The notes beneath the pieces were generated by a model that ran no database searches, had not been told where the DNA came from, and saw only the letters and a program-made list of their open reading frames with translations. The position numbers and the translations under genes are program-made. A stretch of DNA of 64,000 nucleotides from Coprovicinus avistercoris (GTDB lineage: Bacteria; Actinomycetota; Coriobacteriia; Coriobacteriales; Atopobiaceae), in contig DVMQ01000018.1 of NCBI GenBank assembly GCA_018714895.1, forward strand, positions 124,001 through 188,000. The letters run 5' to 3'. Shown piece after piece: positions 17,531 to 26,515 of the stretch. Each line of letters opens with the position of its first letter. The first letter of the stretch is position 1.

Positions 17531-17762
17531 AAGGGCAGACATGCCAGGTGGTATGAATTGCTTTACGTGTTGTATAACCATGCCTCAAATACTCTTTTAT
17601 CATGCTTCATCTTTATAACGATGTGTTTATCTCGCCTGCCAAAAGAGTTCTGAGATGTTACTCTCGAAGGAACCTTCGGTCGGCCGCACAGGTTTGAGCC
17701 GTAGATAAATGAACACTAATCACACTTCGTTAGACCCAAGGCGGTTTACCAGGGAGAGCACT

Positions 17763-19199
17763 ATGGAATGGCGTACGGCTATAGCCAAGCATCATGTCTC
17801 GGACTCTACGCCCGCAAGCAAGACTGTTTTGAAGGAACGGCGCGCTGATGCGCGGGTTCTGCCGTGGCTTTTCTCGCTGTTGATTGTGGTATGTGCCCTC
17901 TGCTTACCCGTTACGGCACTTGCAGCCGATGACCCCCAAATTCAAGGCACGGCGGCTTTGTTAGTCGAGCCTGAAACAGGCACGGTGCTGTATGAGAAAA
18001 ATGCCGATGAGCAGCGCTATCCCGCCTCGATGACAAAGATCATGACAGCATTGGTGGTACTTGAAAATGCACAGCTCACTGACCAAGTTACTATGACCGA
18101 TGCTGATTTTGCAGGTCTGCCTGTGGATAGTTCGATGGCAGGTTTTGAGCCGGGAGAAACGCTCACGGTTGAAGAGCTGCTCTATGGCCTGCTCTTGCCG
18201 TCGGGCAATGAAGCATCATACGCACTTGCGCGCTATGTGGGCGGTGGTTCTGTAGACACCTTTGTTCAGATGATGAATGACAAAGCAGCAGAGCTCGGCT
18301 GTGATCATACACACTTTGTTAACCCGTGCGGTTTGCATGATCCAAATCATTACACGACCGCTCGCGACCTCTATCGCATTATGTCTGCCGCTATGGAAAA
18401 TGAGACATTTGCAAAGATTGTTGCTACGCCGGTTTACAGCATGCCTGCGACGAATCTTCAGCAAGCTCGCGAAATTAAAAACTCCAACGAGCTTCTCGAC
18501 AAGGAATCTTCGGCGTATCTGGCTTCTGCCAATGGTATTAAAAGTGGCAACACATATGAGGCTGGCAGATGCTTAGCTGCTTCAGCAGCGACAGATAACA
18601 TGAAGCTCTACTCGGTCGTTATGGGCTGTGCAGATGTGCCCTACGGCGAAACACCTCCGAGCATGACAGAGTCTAAGCGCCTTTTGGAGTGGGGCTTTGC
18701 CAACTATGCAAACACAACTGTTGTAGAGGAAGGCGAAGAGGTTAAGGTTCAGCTTGTTACTGACTCTGCAGATAATCAGACTCTGAGCATTGTTGCTAAT
18801 AATTCGCTCGTAGATCCTCTGCCGTCAGATATCAATACTGACGATATTGTTGCTACGTATGATCTCCCAGATGAATATGTTGCCCCTATCGAGCAGGGTA
18901 CCTATTTAGGAACAGTCACCTATACATATAACGACGAGGTGCTCGGTGAAGTTGATCTTGTTGCTGGCAACGATGTGGAAATTTCTCCCATTGCGCTTGT
19001 GCGAAACACACTGCATGGAGTGCTCTCCAACAGGAATTTGATGATTGGCGTGGCAGGCGGTGTAGTGGCGCTCGTGGTTTTGGTGGTATCGCTGAGTGTA
19101 TGGCGCCATATTCGCCGTCGTAACGCTGGCAGCCACAGTGCGACTTCTTCTAAGAAAGGAACGAAATCGGGCAGTGGTGGCAGCCATATGCGCAGCTAG
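17763..19199 (+). CDS. Serine-type D-Ala-D-Ala carboxypeptidase (PBP5/DacA-like)
   Basis: A peptidoglycan D,D-carboxypeptidase (478 aa), family S11. A membrane segment and signal sequence at ~33-54 ends ALA-ADD. The active-site motifs are intact: SMTK (S89, K92), SGN (S147) and KSG in NGIKSGNTYEAG. A PBP5-type C-terminal beta domain follows, then a genuine transmembrane helix (LMIGVAGGVVALVVLVVSLSV) and a Lys/Ser/Gly-rich tail, so it is anchored at both ends or re-anchored after cleavage. The ATG at 17763 follows AGGGAG. An in-frame ATG at 17709 is possible. Its stop codon overlaps that of the convergent MFS gene. Confidence 0.9.
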   Translation: MEWRTAIAKHHVSDSTPASKTVLKERRADARVLPWLFSLLIVVCALCLPVTALAADDPQIQGTAALLVEPETGTVLYEKNADEQRYPASMTKIMTALVVLENAQLTDQVTMTDADFAGLPVDSSMAGFEPGETLTVEELLYGLLLPSGNEASYALARYVGGGSVDTFVQMMNDKAAELGCDHTHFVNPCGLHDPNHYTTARDLYRIMSAAMENETFAKIVATPVYSMPATNLQQAREIKNSNELLDKESSAYLASANGIKSGNTYEAGRCLAASAATDNMKLYSVVMGCADVPYGETPPSMTESKRLLEWGFANYANTTVVEEGEEVKVQLVTDSADNQTLSIVANNSLVDPLPSDINTDDIVATYDLPDEYVAPIEQGTYLGTVTYTYNDEVLGEVDLVAGNDVEISPIALVRNTLHGVLSNRNLMIGVAGGVVALVVLVVSLSVWRHIRRRNAGSHSATSSKKGTKSGSGGSHMRS

Positions 19200-20437
19200 T
19201 TCTTACGCATAAGCCGACGGAGTGCGAGTCCGCCAAGGACTACTTGCAAAATCATTAACACGCCACCGGCGATCCAAAGGCCCAGGTAGCCATCTGCGGC
19301 AACAATGATGCTGCCAATCGAGCTACCAACACCTCCTCCTGCAAACACACCAAGACCCACAAGTCCGGTGCAGAGTCCCGCCTGAGTAGGATCAGCATCC
19401 ATTGAGAGGGACACCAAGGTGGGCTGGACAAGGATATAGCCCATACCAAGTGCTCCGGCGGCGAGTAGTGCTACGGGCCATGTTCCTACGAGCGATACTG
19501 CAACGAGTGCTCCTACAGCAATAAGGCCAGAAGTTTCGCCTACGGCAATAACACGCAATGGTCTACCAGAAGCTCCAATCTTTCCAGAAAGGGCGCCTCC
19601 TACCAGGCACATGACGCCATAAAGCATCATGATAAGGCCAGCTTCGGTGGAGCCGAGGCCGCAGCGTTCAGAGAGAAAGGTTCCCATAAAGCCGTAGATG
19701 CCGAGAAAGGCAATGCCTGTTGTACAGGCGGTGAGAAAAACTGCACGATGGGGACCAAAAAAGAGTTGAAGCGCACGAGTGAGAAAAGGCTTCTGCGCTT
19801 CAGAAATGTGAGAACTACGCTCGGTGGTTGTCGTTTCGCTGTTAAGGGCATCCTGCGATGTGGTTTCCAGCGTCAGGACAGGTTCGCGCAGTGTAAAAAG
19901 ACCAGCGAGGGCAATAAGCGCCAGAATACCAAAGCAGCAAAAAGCAGCGCGCCAGCTAATGAGATCCGTAATGATGCCGCCCAAGCCAGATGAAAGTCCT
20001 TGTCCCGTAAAGGTAATGCCCATCAGTAAGCCAACAGCAGCTCCGCGATTCTCATGACCAACAACATCGCCCACAAAAGCTTGTGCAACAGAAATAATGC
20101 CTGCTGCAAAACAGCCGGTAAGAATTCTGGCAGCTATAAGAAAGGGGAGTGTTGGACAGAGAGCGCAAAGAAAGGTGCCAATAGCTAAGCCAGCAACTAT
20201 CACGCGTAATACTCTCAGACGACCGAGTCTATCTCCAATTGTTCCGCATACGGGCTGCAATACACCGTATGGCACAAGATATGCACTGAGAATAACGGCG
20301 GCAGCTGAGGCAGCCACGTTCAGACCGCTGGCAATAGCAGGAAGCGCTGGTGATACAAACCAATTGTCAGCTGCTGAAACAAGTCCGCAGAACCCAAGCG
20401 TGACAATAACGTGCAGTTGTGATGAGGTAAAACGCAT
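19196..20437 (-). CDS. MFS transporter, drug-efflux or metabolite exporter type
   Basis: A 12-helix major facilitator (413 aa). Helix 1 region SAADNWFVSPALPAIASGLN and motif A between helices 2 and 3 (GTIGDRLGRLRVLR) fit the DHA1/YNFM-like groups. An inter-half loop near residue 200 is hydrophilic (SQDALNSETTTTERSSH). GGAG sits seven bases before the ATG. It is convergent with the carboxypeptidase gene, sharing four bases at the stops, and divergent from the decayed aldo/keto reductase. Substrate unknown. Confidence 0.85.
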   Translation of the reverse strand: MRFTSSQLHVIVTLGFCGLVSAADNWFVSPALPAIASGLNVAASAAAVILSAYLVPYGVLQPVCGTIGDRLGRLRVLRVIVAGLAIGTFLCALCPTLPFLIAARILTGCFAAGIISVAQAFVGDVVGHENRGAAVGLLMGITFTGQGLSSGLGGIITDLISWRAAFCCFGILALIALAGLFTLREPVLTLETTSQDALNSETTTTERSSHISEAQKPFLTRALQLFFGPHRAVFLTACTTGIAFLGIYGFMGTFLSERCGLGSTEAGLIMMLYGVMCLVGGALSGKIGASGRPLRVIAVGETSGLIAVGALVAVSLVGTWPVALLAAGALGMGYILVQPTLVSLSMDADPTQAGLCTGLVGLGVFAGGGVGSSIGSIIVAADGYLGLWIAGGVLMILQVVLGGLALRRLMRKN

Positions 20438-20568
20438 GAGAGGCTCCAGATTTTATCCGGCATAAACGGATAGTACGTACAGGCACGAGTGCATCGTAAG
20501 TCTAACGCTCTTGGGCAGAACAGTTTTGTGTTGTGGTTCGAGAGATTTTGCCGGACCACCTTCTATGA

Positions 20569-21629
20569 CTTGGTGGCGCTCAGCTGGGAGCAACCGAGCA
20601 TCATGAGGCAGTAGCAACCTATGTGGAATCATTTCAATCGGGATTAACTTCGTTGATTTGGCGGCTGGACATGCTCCTCTGTTTTCAGCATTTGCTGAGG
20701 CAATGCGTGAAGTTGGTCCTACCGCTCGTGAGCAGCTGTATTTTCAGATGCATTTTGGCGCGAACTATGTTTCGCCTCAGGCTGAATATGGCTGGACAAC
20801 CAATTTGGACGCCATGAAGCACTCAATAGATTGGGAATTATCGGTACTTGGAACTGACTATATTGATTTCGGCTTCATTCACTGCATTGATGAGGCATCA
20901 GATTTGAATCAATACATTGCTTCAGGTGCGCTTGATTATGTTCGCGCCCTGCATGAACGGGGAGTTATTCATCATCTTGGTCTTTCGACTCACAATCCCA
21001 AGCTTGCGAATCGTGTACTTGATCTTGGGATAATCGATCTGATGATGTTTAGTATCAATCCGGTGTATGACTATGCTCAGGGCACCTATGGCCTGGGCAC
21101 GTCTGCTGAGCGACAAGCGCTTTATCAGCGGTGTGTTGATGAGGGCGTGGGTATTTCGGTTATGAAGGCCTTTGCTGGAGGTCAGCTGCTTGATGCAACA
21201 CGTTCACCATTCCACCAGGCACTTACACGCTACCAGTGCTTGCAGTATGCCCTCGATACCCCTGGTGTTGTTTGCATAGTTCCTGGCGTGCGCAATCGAA
21301 AAGATTTACATGAGTTGCTCGGATTCTTTGAAGTTTCAGATAAAGAGCGTGATTACTCAGTCTTATCGGACCTTGCGCCAGAAAACGCTGCTGGAAGATG
21401 CGTGTACTGCAATCATTGTGCACCCTGTTCGCAGGGGATACATATTGGATTGGTGAACAAGTACTACGACCTTACACTTGCTGGTGATGTACTTGCCCAA
21501 GATCATTATGCAAAGCTGGAGCGCAAAGCCGGAGATTGCGTAAGTTGTGGCCATTGCAATTCTCGGTGCCCCTTTGGTATGGATCAGGTTGCTCGCATGC
21601 ACGAGATTGCTTCGTATTTTGGAGCGTAG
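20569..21629 (+). pseudogene. Aldo/keto reductase with C-terminal Fe-S motifs, disrupted at the 5' end
   Basis: From 20658 the frame encodes most of an aldo/keto reductase (HFGANY..., YIDFGFIHCID, GLSTHNP, SVMKAFAGGQLL). Two cysteine clusters of ferredoxin type follow: CVYCNHCAPC and CVSCGHCNSRCP. The family N-terminus is missing from that frame. It appears instead in a neighbouring frame at 20569-20642 (LGGAQLGATEHH..., TYVESFQSG), which should continue into INFVDLAAGH. A one-base deletion in the GGG at ~20640-20642 explains the break. Just upstream, TGA at 20566-20568 interrupts what looks like LG-LGGAQLG. I see at least two lesions and no convincing start, so either a pseudogene or sequence errors. 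Confidence 0.75.
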
Positions 21630-21648
21630 GACGACGGTATTAACGCGC

Positions 21649-21678
21649 AATAGCCCCCGCAAGTGCGAGGGCTATTTT
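21649..21678 (+). terminator. Terminator after the aldo/keto reductase remnant
   Basis: AATAGCCC (21649-21656) pairs with GGGCTATT (21669-21676), with an inner CGC/GCG extension and a following short T run. Confidence 0.75.
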
Positions 21679-21708
21679 CCATTCACTGCTGCACGTATCA
21701 ACAGCCGT

Positions 21709-22437
21709 TTAAGCCGAAATAACAGCCGAGCGTGATTCAGAGGTAATGAGCTGCTTTACTGTGATTGTGGCACCTAAATAGCGTTCTACAAAGTCCGCAA
21801 GCTCATCAATGGCGGCTTGGCAATCCTCTATACGCTCCGGCTCAACGCACTCAATAATAAGAAACGCGTTCTTAGAAGTGTCTGTGAGTGCTGTTCGTGC
21901 GCCATCGCGCCAGTTCCAACAACGGCATACTGCTCCAGCATTATCGCGGTAACACAGCTCACCAGGGAGCGTAGGATCATCATGTGCGTTCTCGCCGAGC
22001 GGCAAGAAGGTGTCGCCGCCTTCGGTAATTCCCAGGCGCAGATCACCCTCAAATGTATCAATGTCTTCTCCGCCTACAGGGAGGGCATACTTGAGTGAGA
22101 CAGCGTTATAGATATCAACAGACGGCGTAATGTGACCTACTGGATTGCCCTTAAGCACACGCTTTAAGAGGTTTTCGATAGAGCTTCGGACGCTCTTCTT
22201 TGTCTTGAATTTTCGGTATGCCTCACGCCAAGCTTTTACCGGTGCGTTCTCGGAGATGGTGTCACTCGTAAGATGACGCTTGGCAAGCTCGTTAGCGCGG
22301 TCGAGTAATTGTTCTATCTCAGCAGCGTCTTCTGGAGACACTTCATCTGTGGGCTTCATGCCTTCAGCTACCACGATGCCGATTGCAGCATCGGGAAAGA
22401 GTTGCCAGAACGAATCCTCAACAATGAACTGTTTCAT
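21709..22437 (-). CDS. B3/B4 domain protein (PheRS beta B3/B4-like)
   Basis: A stand-alone protein (242 aa) with the B3/B4 fold of phenylalanyl-tRNA synthetase beta chains. Typical stretches are WREAYRKFKTKKSVRSSIE, NPVGHITPSVDIYNAVSLKY, then LPLGE and GELCYRD. Stand-alone versions are thought to act on tRNA or amino acid substrates, but their role is not settled. GGAAAGGA precedes the ATG at 22437. The frame remains open upstream through the hairpin region, but that part has no protein-like sequence. The 5' leader holds two strong hairpins. Confidence 0.85.
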   Translation of the reverse strand: MKQFIVEDSFWQLFPDAAIGIVVAEGMKPTDEVSPEDAAEIEQLLDRANELAKRHLTSDTISENAPVKAWREAYRKFKTKKSVRSSIENLLKRVLKGNPVGHITPSVDIYNAVSLKYALPVGGEDIDTFEGDLRLGITEGGDTFLPLGENAHDDPTLPGELCYRDNAGAVCRCWNWRDGARTALTDTSKNAFLIIECVEPERIEDCQAAIDELADFVERYLGATITVKQLITSESRSAVISA

Positions 22438-22498
22438 GAGATGTTCCTTTCCATGTATATGACCTGTAGTCGATGCGGCGTTTCTTGAGGGTCTGAGA

Positions 22499-22585
22499 AA
22501 CGCAAAACGCGTGCATACCGACCATCTTCTATGCCCTACGATGTCGGCTTGCACGCGTTTGCGTTGTCCCATTCGGGAATGGGAC
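22499..22585 (-). promoter_or_regulatory. Strongly structured leader upstream of the B3/B4 gene
   Basis: The arms 22499-22525 and 22541-22565 pair almost perfectly (about 22 base pairs, two single-base bulges). Next to them GTCCCATTC/GAATGGGAC (22566-22574 and 22577-22585) forms a second, perfect hairpin. Read on the minus strand they lie 62-148 bases before the B3/B4 start. The remainder of the gene-free stretch 22586-22808 holds nothing else I can name. No T-box sequence motif was found. Confidence 0.55.
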
Positions 22586-22808
22586 TTCTCTGTTGGACCG
22601 TATGATACCCGCGGCGTATTTCAGCGTCAAAATTGTCTGCTTATCTTCAGAGTCTAAACCCTAACGCCTTTCTCAAATTTTTTTACCCCTTCAAAATCTC
22701 TATTTAGGATTATTCAAATTTCTATACTCAAAAGTGTCGAAAGGCACCAAGAGCAAAGCAGCTCAGACAAGGAATTACAAGCTGGGTGTAGATGAGAAAG
22801 GACCGACT

Positions 22809-23270
22809 ATGAGATACGATTTCAAGCCTGAATACCAGTTTTTTGAGCAAAAATTCACTGGTAGTTCCCCTGAGATGGTTGAATCACTCGTTGCACGTTT
22901 TCTCGTGGAAATTCCCAGAATCGCTGAGGAGGAGTGGGGCATTCCAATAACGGTTCGACGTGATGATATTGACGCTGGTGGACTTATGGGTGGACTTAAG
23001 AAGCTTGCAAAGGTATCCGACGGGTCAGAGAACATGATGCCCACCATAGTCATAAGCTCCAACGATCATAAGGAATATGCACGAGTTATCGTGGTGTTTA
23101 AGCCTATGGGTAGGGTGTGCGATTTCCAGATTTGCCAATACGGACCCGTATCAGGAAATTATCAGCGTGTTGTTCAGCGCAAACTTCTGGCAAATAAGCG
23201 TGCCTTTGAGGAAGAGAAAAACTTCTACGAAGCAATGATTCAGATTGCACGCGATCTCATGTGCCAGTAG
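22809..23270 (+). CDS. Hypothetical cytosolic protein
   Basis: Not recognised (153 aa). It has no signal or membrane segment, mixed charge, and the Gly-rich turn DDIDAGGLMGGLKKLAKVSDG. The fragment ITVRRDDI...TIVISSNDHKEYARVIVVFKPMGRVCDFQICQYG reads like alternating beta strands. The ATG at 22809 is preceded by GAAAGGA. An upstream in-frame start at 22734 would add a basic stretch and lacks a ribosome binding site. A short membrane protein gene follows 73 bases later and may be co-transcribed. Confidence 0.65.
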   Translation: MRYDFKPEYQFFEQKFTGSSPEMVESLVARFLVEIPRIAEEEWGIPITVRRDDIDAGGLMGGLKKLAKVSDGSENMMPTIVISSNDHKEYARVIVVFKPMGRVCDFQICQYGPVSGNYQRVVQRKLLANKRAFEEEKNFYEAMIQIARDLMCQ

Positions 23271-23343
23271 GAGCAAAACACCTCAACTGTTTTTGGTAGC
23301 TCCAACATCGTTCTCATAACTTGCCTTGAGGAAAGGATAAACA

Positions 23344-23688
23344 ATGAATAAGCGTATCGTTTCTGTTGCTATCCCTATCATTCTTGAGATTATTGCCTTC
23401 TTTGTTGCTGCACAAGTTGCACCCCAAGCAGCGGCTGTATCCGGAGATTCCAGTGCCTCATTCGCTGCTATTGGAAATGTGTTAATGGCGGTTGGTCTCG
23501 GCTTTGTCGCAGGTATTTTTGCCATTGTATCCAGCGTCCATAATGGAGGAAATCCACTGGGAGCGTTTCTCTGCATTCTCTTTTCGCTTATCTGCCTGCT
23601 CTTCTTCAGTTTATCTCAGGCCAACATGTCATTTGCCATTATCTCTATCATTTTCTTTGCTATTCCGATGCGCAAAGCCTTTATCTAA
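23344..23688 (+). CDS. Small three- or four-helix membrane protein
   Basis: 114 aa, almost entirely hydrophobic: segments at ~5-30, ~40-65, ~73-92 and ~95-108. No recognisable domain. GAGGAAAGG lies just before the ATG. It is downstream of the hypothetical protein at 22809 and converges on the zinc-finger protein gene (43 bases between stops). Confidence 0.65.
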   Translation: MNKRIVSVAIPIILEIIAFFVAAQVAPQAAAVSGDSSASFAAIGNVLMAVGLGFVAGIFAIVSSVHNGGNPLGAFLCILFSLICLLFFSLSQANMSFAIISIIFFAIPMRKAFI

Positions 23689-23730
23689 CGTAAATGTGGG
23701 ATGGCGTTGCAAAGCAGACAAATCTGGAGT

Positions 23731-25098
23731 CTAGTGTCTTTGTTGAGCCATCTGTTTGAGCTGATCGCGCCTTTTAACGGTAAGAAGTTTCTGAATATTC
23801 AGCCCTTCTTTTCTGCAGCGCATAAGCAGCTGAGCATGCCATCCCTCCTGTTCAATGGCATCATCAACCGTGTGTTTGAGTGCTGGCCAAGACTCAAGGT
23901 CTCTGCGAACCTTTGCCTGTCCTGTTGAAAGCGTGTCCTGCTCAAAGTAACGATGTGCCAAGATAGTAACGTCGTCACCTGATAAAAAGTCCTGGCGCAA
24001 AGCATCACGACGACGGCGAGAACGTTCATTTTTAGCTGCAGTTTTGCATGCTTCACTACAAAAACGTCGGTCGATGCCACGGTGTCCTACAAGCGAAAAA
24101 GGTTTACGACAACGCGCACAGTATCCAATACGTGCTACATCGAGCTTGCACGAGAAGTCATACCAAAGCCAACTGAGATAGTTACCAAAGCTTAAATGGC
24201 CAGTTTTCTCATCGGCGGCAAAAACATCAACACGTGCATTTTGCAGATGAGCAGCAACGAGGGTATGAACAGCAGAGGCGAGTGAAGGCAGATCATTTTC
24301 ATCTATGGGCTGTTCTGTACTGAGAAGATCTACATCAGAGGAAAAATCGTAGGCACTTTTTTCTGCTGTGCTCGTACGCGAAAGTCCAAAGCGCGCGGCG
24401 GCTTCAGCATCAACTTCCTCGCCAAATTCAAGCACACGGGAAAGCAAAAGGTAGTCCGAAAGAGACATTTCTTGTTCAAATGAGGCGACGATAAGATCGA
24501 CCACACTGGAGCCATCTTCAAGGTCATCGCACATAAGGAAGGAATAGTTGATGCGACCATCGCGGATTTCTCGACGCACAAAGGCGGCGCCACACATCTC
24601 TTTTGCGTAGTGGGATTCAACCAGGCGAGAGATGGTGAGAAGGTCAAATGTTGCACCAGTTCGAGGGTTTGATACGGTGCGTTTTACCAAATTCCCCAGC
24701 ACTACCGATGCTTGCACAGGCATGCTGCCATTTACGAATTCCTGCAATACCAGTGCTAAGTTTGCGATGAGGGCAGCCGAACTCCAGGCAAACAAAGATT
24801 CGACAGTTGATGTCCCAAAGAGTGGCCCAGACTTTAGCGCGAAATCCAAAAGGGCGTTACGGAATACCTCAATGCGTCCCTGCTGTTGTGAGACACACAT
24901 GGTTAGACCAAGCAGATCAAGGTCATCTTCACTGGCGGTGTTCTCGTCAGAAAACAGTGAGATTGCCGTAGGAGGAAGAGGATCAAAGCGAAAAGCCGTG
25001 CAGGATTCAAGCGGGCATGGCGTGTTGTTTGATATGGGCACTACAGCCGAGCAGGGTATTTTCCCACGTGATGTTCTGGTCTGTGCGAATGGATCCAC
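23731..25098 (-). CDS. Protein with C-terminal CGNR-like zinc finger, unknown
   Basis: 455 aa, with no match I can name over most of its length. The first ~320 residues look like an alpha-helical globular domain (LDLLGLTMCVSQQQGRIEVF, LSDYLLLSRVLEFGEE). Near residues 340-375 is a treble-clef-like finger: YCARCRKPFSLVG, then RRFCSEACKTAAKNERSRRR. This resembles CGNR-type fingers, though the CGNR signature itself is absent. A charged helical tail (QKLLTVKRRDQLKQMAQQ) follows. The basic tract after the finger suggests nucleic-acid binding. The GTG at 25098 is chosen because AAAGG stands seven bases before it. A TTG at 25137 is also in frame. It is divergent from a zinc-ribbon gene. Confidence 0.7.
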   Translation of the reverse strand: MDPFAQTRTSRGKIPCSAVVPISNNTPCPLESCTAFRFDPLPPTAISLFSDENTASEDDLDLLGLTMCVSQQQGRIEVFRNALLDFALKSGPLFGTSTVESLFAWSSAALIANLALVLQEFVNGSMPVQASVVLGNLVKRTVSNPRTGATFDLLTISRLVESHYAKEMCGAAFVRREIRDGRINYSFLMCDDLEDGSSVVDLIVASFEQEMSLSDYLLLSRVLEFGEEVDAEAAARFGLSRTSTAEKSAYDFSSDVDLLSTEQPIDENDLPSLASAVHTLVAAHLQNARVDVFAADEKTGHLSFGNYLSWLWYDFSCKLDVARIGYCARCRKPFSLVGHRGIDRRFCSEACKTAAKNERSRRRRDALRQDFLSGDDVTILAHRYFEQDTLSTGQAKVRRDLESWPALKHTVDDAIEQEGWHAQLLMRCRKEGLNIQKLLTVKRRDQLKQMAQQRH

Positions 25099-25194
25099 GC
25101 TCTGACCTTTCACCTGGACGCTCTTTAAACACCGCAATCATACAACGAACGGTGTGTACCTCAGGGTAGCACTGAAAGGCAAGTGGAGGCTTTT

Positions 25195-25410
25195 ATGAAA
25201 TGCAGTATCTGCGGTAAAGTATCGCCAGATTACTGCACGTTCTGCTCGGTATGTGGGGCAAAGCTTGAAGTAGTTGGCGAGGACGTACGTTCAAAGGAAG
25301 CTCTAGAAATGCAAGCGTTACCTGGAGATCCTTTACGTCCGCAGGAGCGTGTTACGCGAGAAGTGCAACAACGTTCGAGTCAATTACAAATGCCGAGAAA
25401 CGTCCAGTAA
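25195..25410 (+). CDS. Small zinc-ribbon protein
   Basis: 71 aa. The N-terminus MKCSICGK...YCTFCSVCGAKLE has two CxxC knuckles, so it probably binds one zinc. The rest is hydrophilic and seems unstructured. The ATG at 25195 follows GTGGAGG (25183-25189). The next zinc-ribbon gene begins 43 bases later, and the shared theme suggests one operon. Function unknown; it may be a remnant or partner of the larger zinc-ribbon membrane protein. Confidence 0.6.
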   Translation: MKCSICGKVSPDYCTFCSVCGAKLEVVGEDVRSKEALEMQALPGDPLRPQERVTREVQQRSSQLQMPRNVQ

Positions 25411-25453
25411 TCGCACATCTGTTCAAAGATGAGCAAACTAACAAGGAGAGCTC

Positions 25454-26461
25454 ATGTACTGCAAGCAATGTGGGAAACAAATATCTGATGATGTGAAATT
25501 CTGTCCCAGGTGCGGTGCTGCTGTGGGCGTGGGCACGAATGAAGCAAACGCCACATCTCGTGCCCAGATTACGAGTGACGCGCCGAGTACCACTCCGATG
25601 TCGGGTGGCATTGCTGAGCAGGTAAACAGTTCTAAACAACACAGTCGTAGACGCATGCCAATGGTGCTCATCATCATCCTCGTTACACTTGCTCTTGCCA
25701 GCGCTGCATTTGCTGCGGTCTACATCTACACCACCTATATCGCTCCAGCCCAGGAAGAACAGCCTGCTCAGGTAGAGCCGGAGGCTGATGAAAACAACGA
25801 AACAGCAGAAGAACCGGAGGAAGAGCCAGCAGAGGAACCCGAGGAGCCTGATACCACATCGGAGGAGCGAGAACAGCGTGCTGTCTATGATGGGATTCTG
25901 AATGAATACCGGGATTCGCAGGCACAGGGATGGTCAAATGCGTCAGAGTCTAGCCTTTCTGATCTCTCATCTCTCGGTCTCATTGTGGATCTACAGCAAG
26001 ATATGAATACGGGTCTTAGTTACGACACGCTTGAGAGTGGAACAGTTAGCTATGCCTATACCGACCTCGGCAATGATGGCGTACTCGACCTGGTAATTGG
26101 TGTTGTGCAAGATGATGGGAACTATCAGGTAATAGGGCTCTTCTCAACCGATGGAACCACCACAACATCTCTGATGAATGGTGACATTACGGCGCGGTCG
26201 TGGTGGTACGTTCTCGATGACGGGACTATTCTCAACAGTCAAACTAGTGGCGCATCTTCTCAGAATCTTCTCGTTTATACCGTAATGAATGGCCAGCTTA
26301 CTCCAGATCGATCTGCTTATCTGCAAGATGGCAAATTCCTTTCGTGGAATTCAGACCCGTCTGTTCAGGAAGATCCACAGACCGCGTATCAGGAGATTGA
26401 GAATGCTCCTCGTGCTACCCTTGATTGGCAGCCGCTTGATGAGTTTGAACCAGAAGCATAG
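25454..26461 (+). CDS. Zinc-ribbon membrane protein with extracellular domain
   Basis: 335 aa. N-terminal zinc ribbon MYCKQCGKQISDDVKFCPRCG (ligands C3, C6, C17, C20), a basic patch SRRR, one transmembrane helix ~69-91, then a Glu/Pro-rich spacer ~100-140 and a ~190-residue external domain. The external part contains TDLGNDGVLDLVIGVVQDDG, a Ca-binding-like or FG-GAP-like turn. Proteins of this layout are common in Firmicutes and Actinobacteria but poorly characterised. AAGGAGAG precedes the ATG. It belongs to a run of plus-strand genes, with the S10 peptidase following. Confidence 0.75.
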   Translation: MYCKQCGKQISDDVKFCPRCGAAVGVGTNEANATSRAQITSDAPSTTPMSGGIAEQVNSSKQHSRRRMPMVLIIILVTLALASAAFAAVYIYTTYIAPAQEEQPAQVEPEADENNETAEEPEEEPAEEPEEPDTTSEEREQRAVYDGILNEYRDSQAQGWSNASESSLSDLSSLGLIVDLQQDMNTGLSYDTLESGTVSYAYTDLGNDGVLDLVIGVVQDDGNYQVIGLFSTDGTTTTSLMNGDITARSWWYVLDDGTILNSQTSGASSQNLLVYTVMNGQLTPDRSAYLQDGKFLSWNSDPSVQEDPQTAYQEIENAPRATLDWQPLDEFEPEA

Positions 26462-26515
26462 GCCTGCAAGCTGATTAAAAATTGCGTTGATTGAGATGCA
26501 AGGAGAGAGAAAACG

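Noticed and set aside
20566..20568. TGA as selenocysteine in the aldo/keto reductase
   Set aside because: No Sec family of this type is known to me, the frame is also shifted at ~20640, and no SECIS-like hairpin is apparent. Nonsense mutation or error fits better.
22499..22585. T-box leader upstream of the B3/B4 gene
   Set aside because: The T-box consensus AGGGTGGNACCGCG is missing on the relevant strand and there is no antiterminator pairing.
25780..25870. Glu/Pro-rich tract as a tandem DNA repeat
   Set aside because: The codons vary and no repeat unit is kept, so it is low-complexity protein, not a repeat array.
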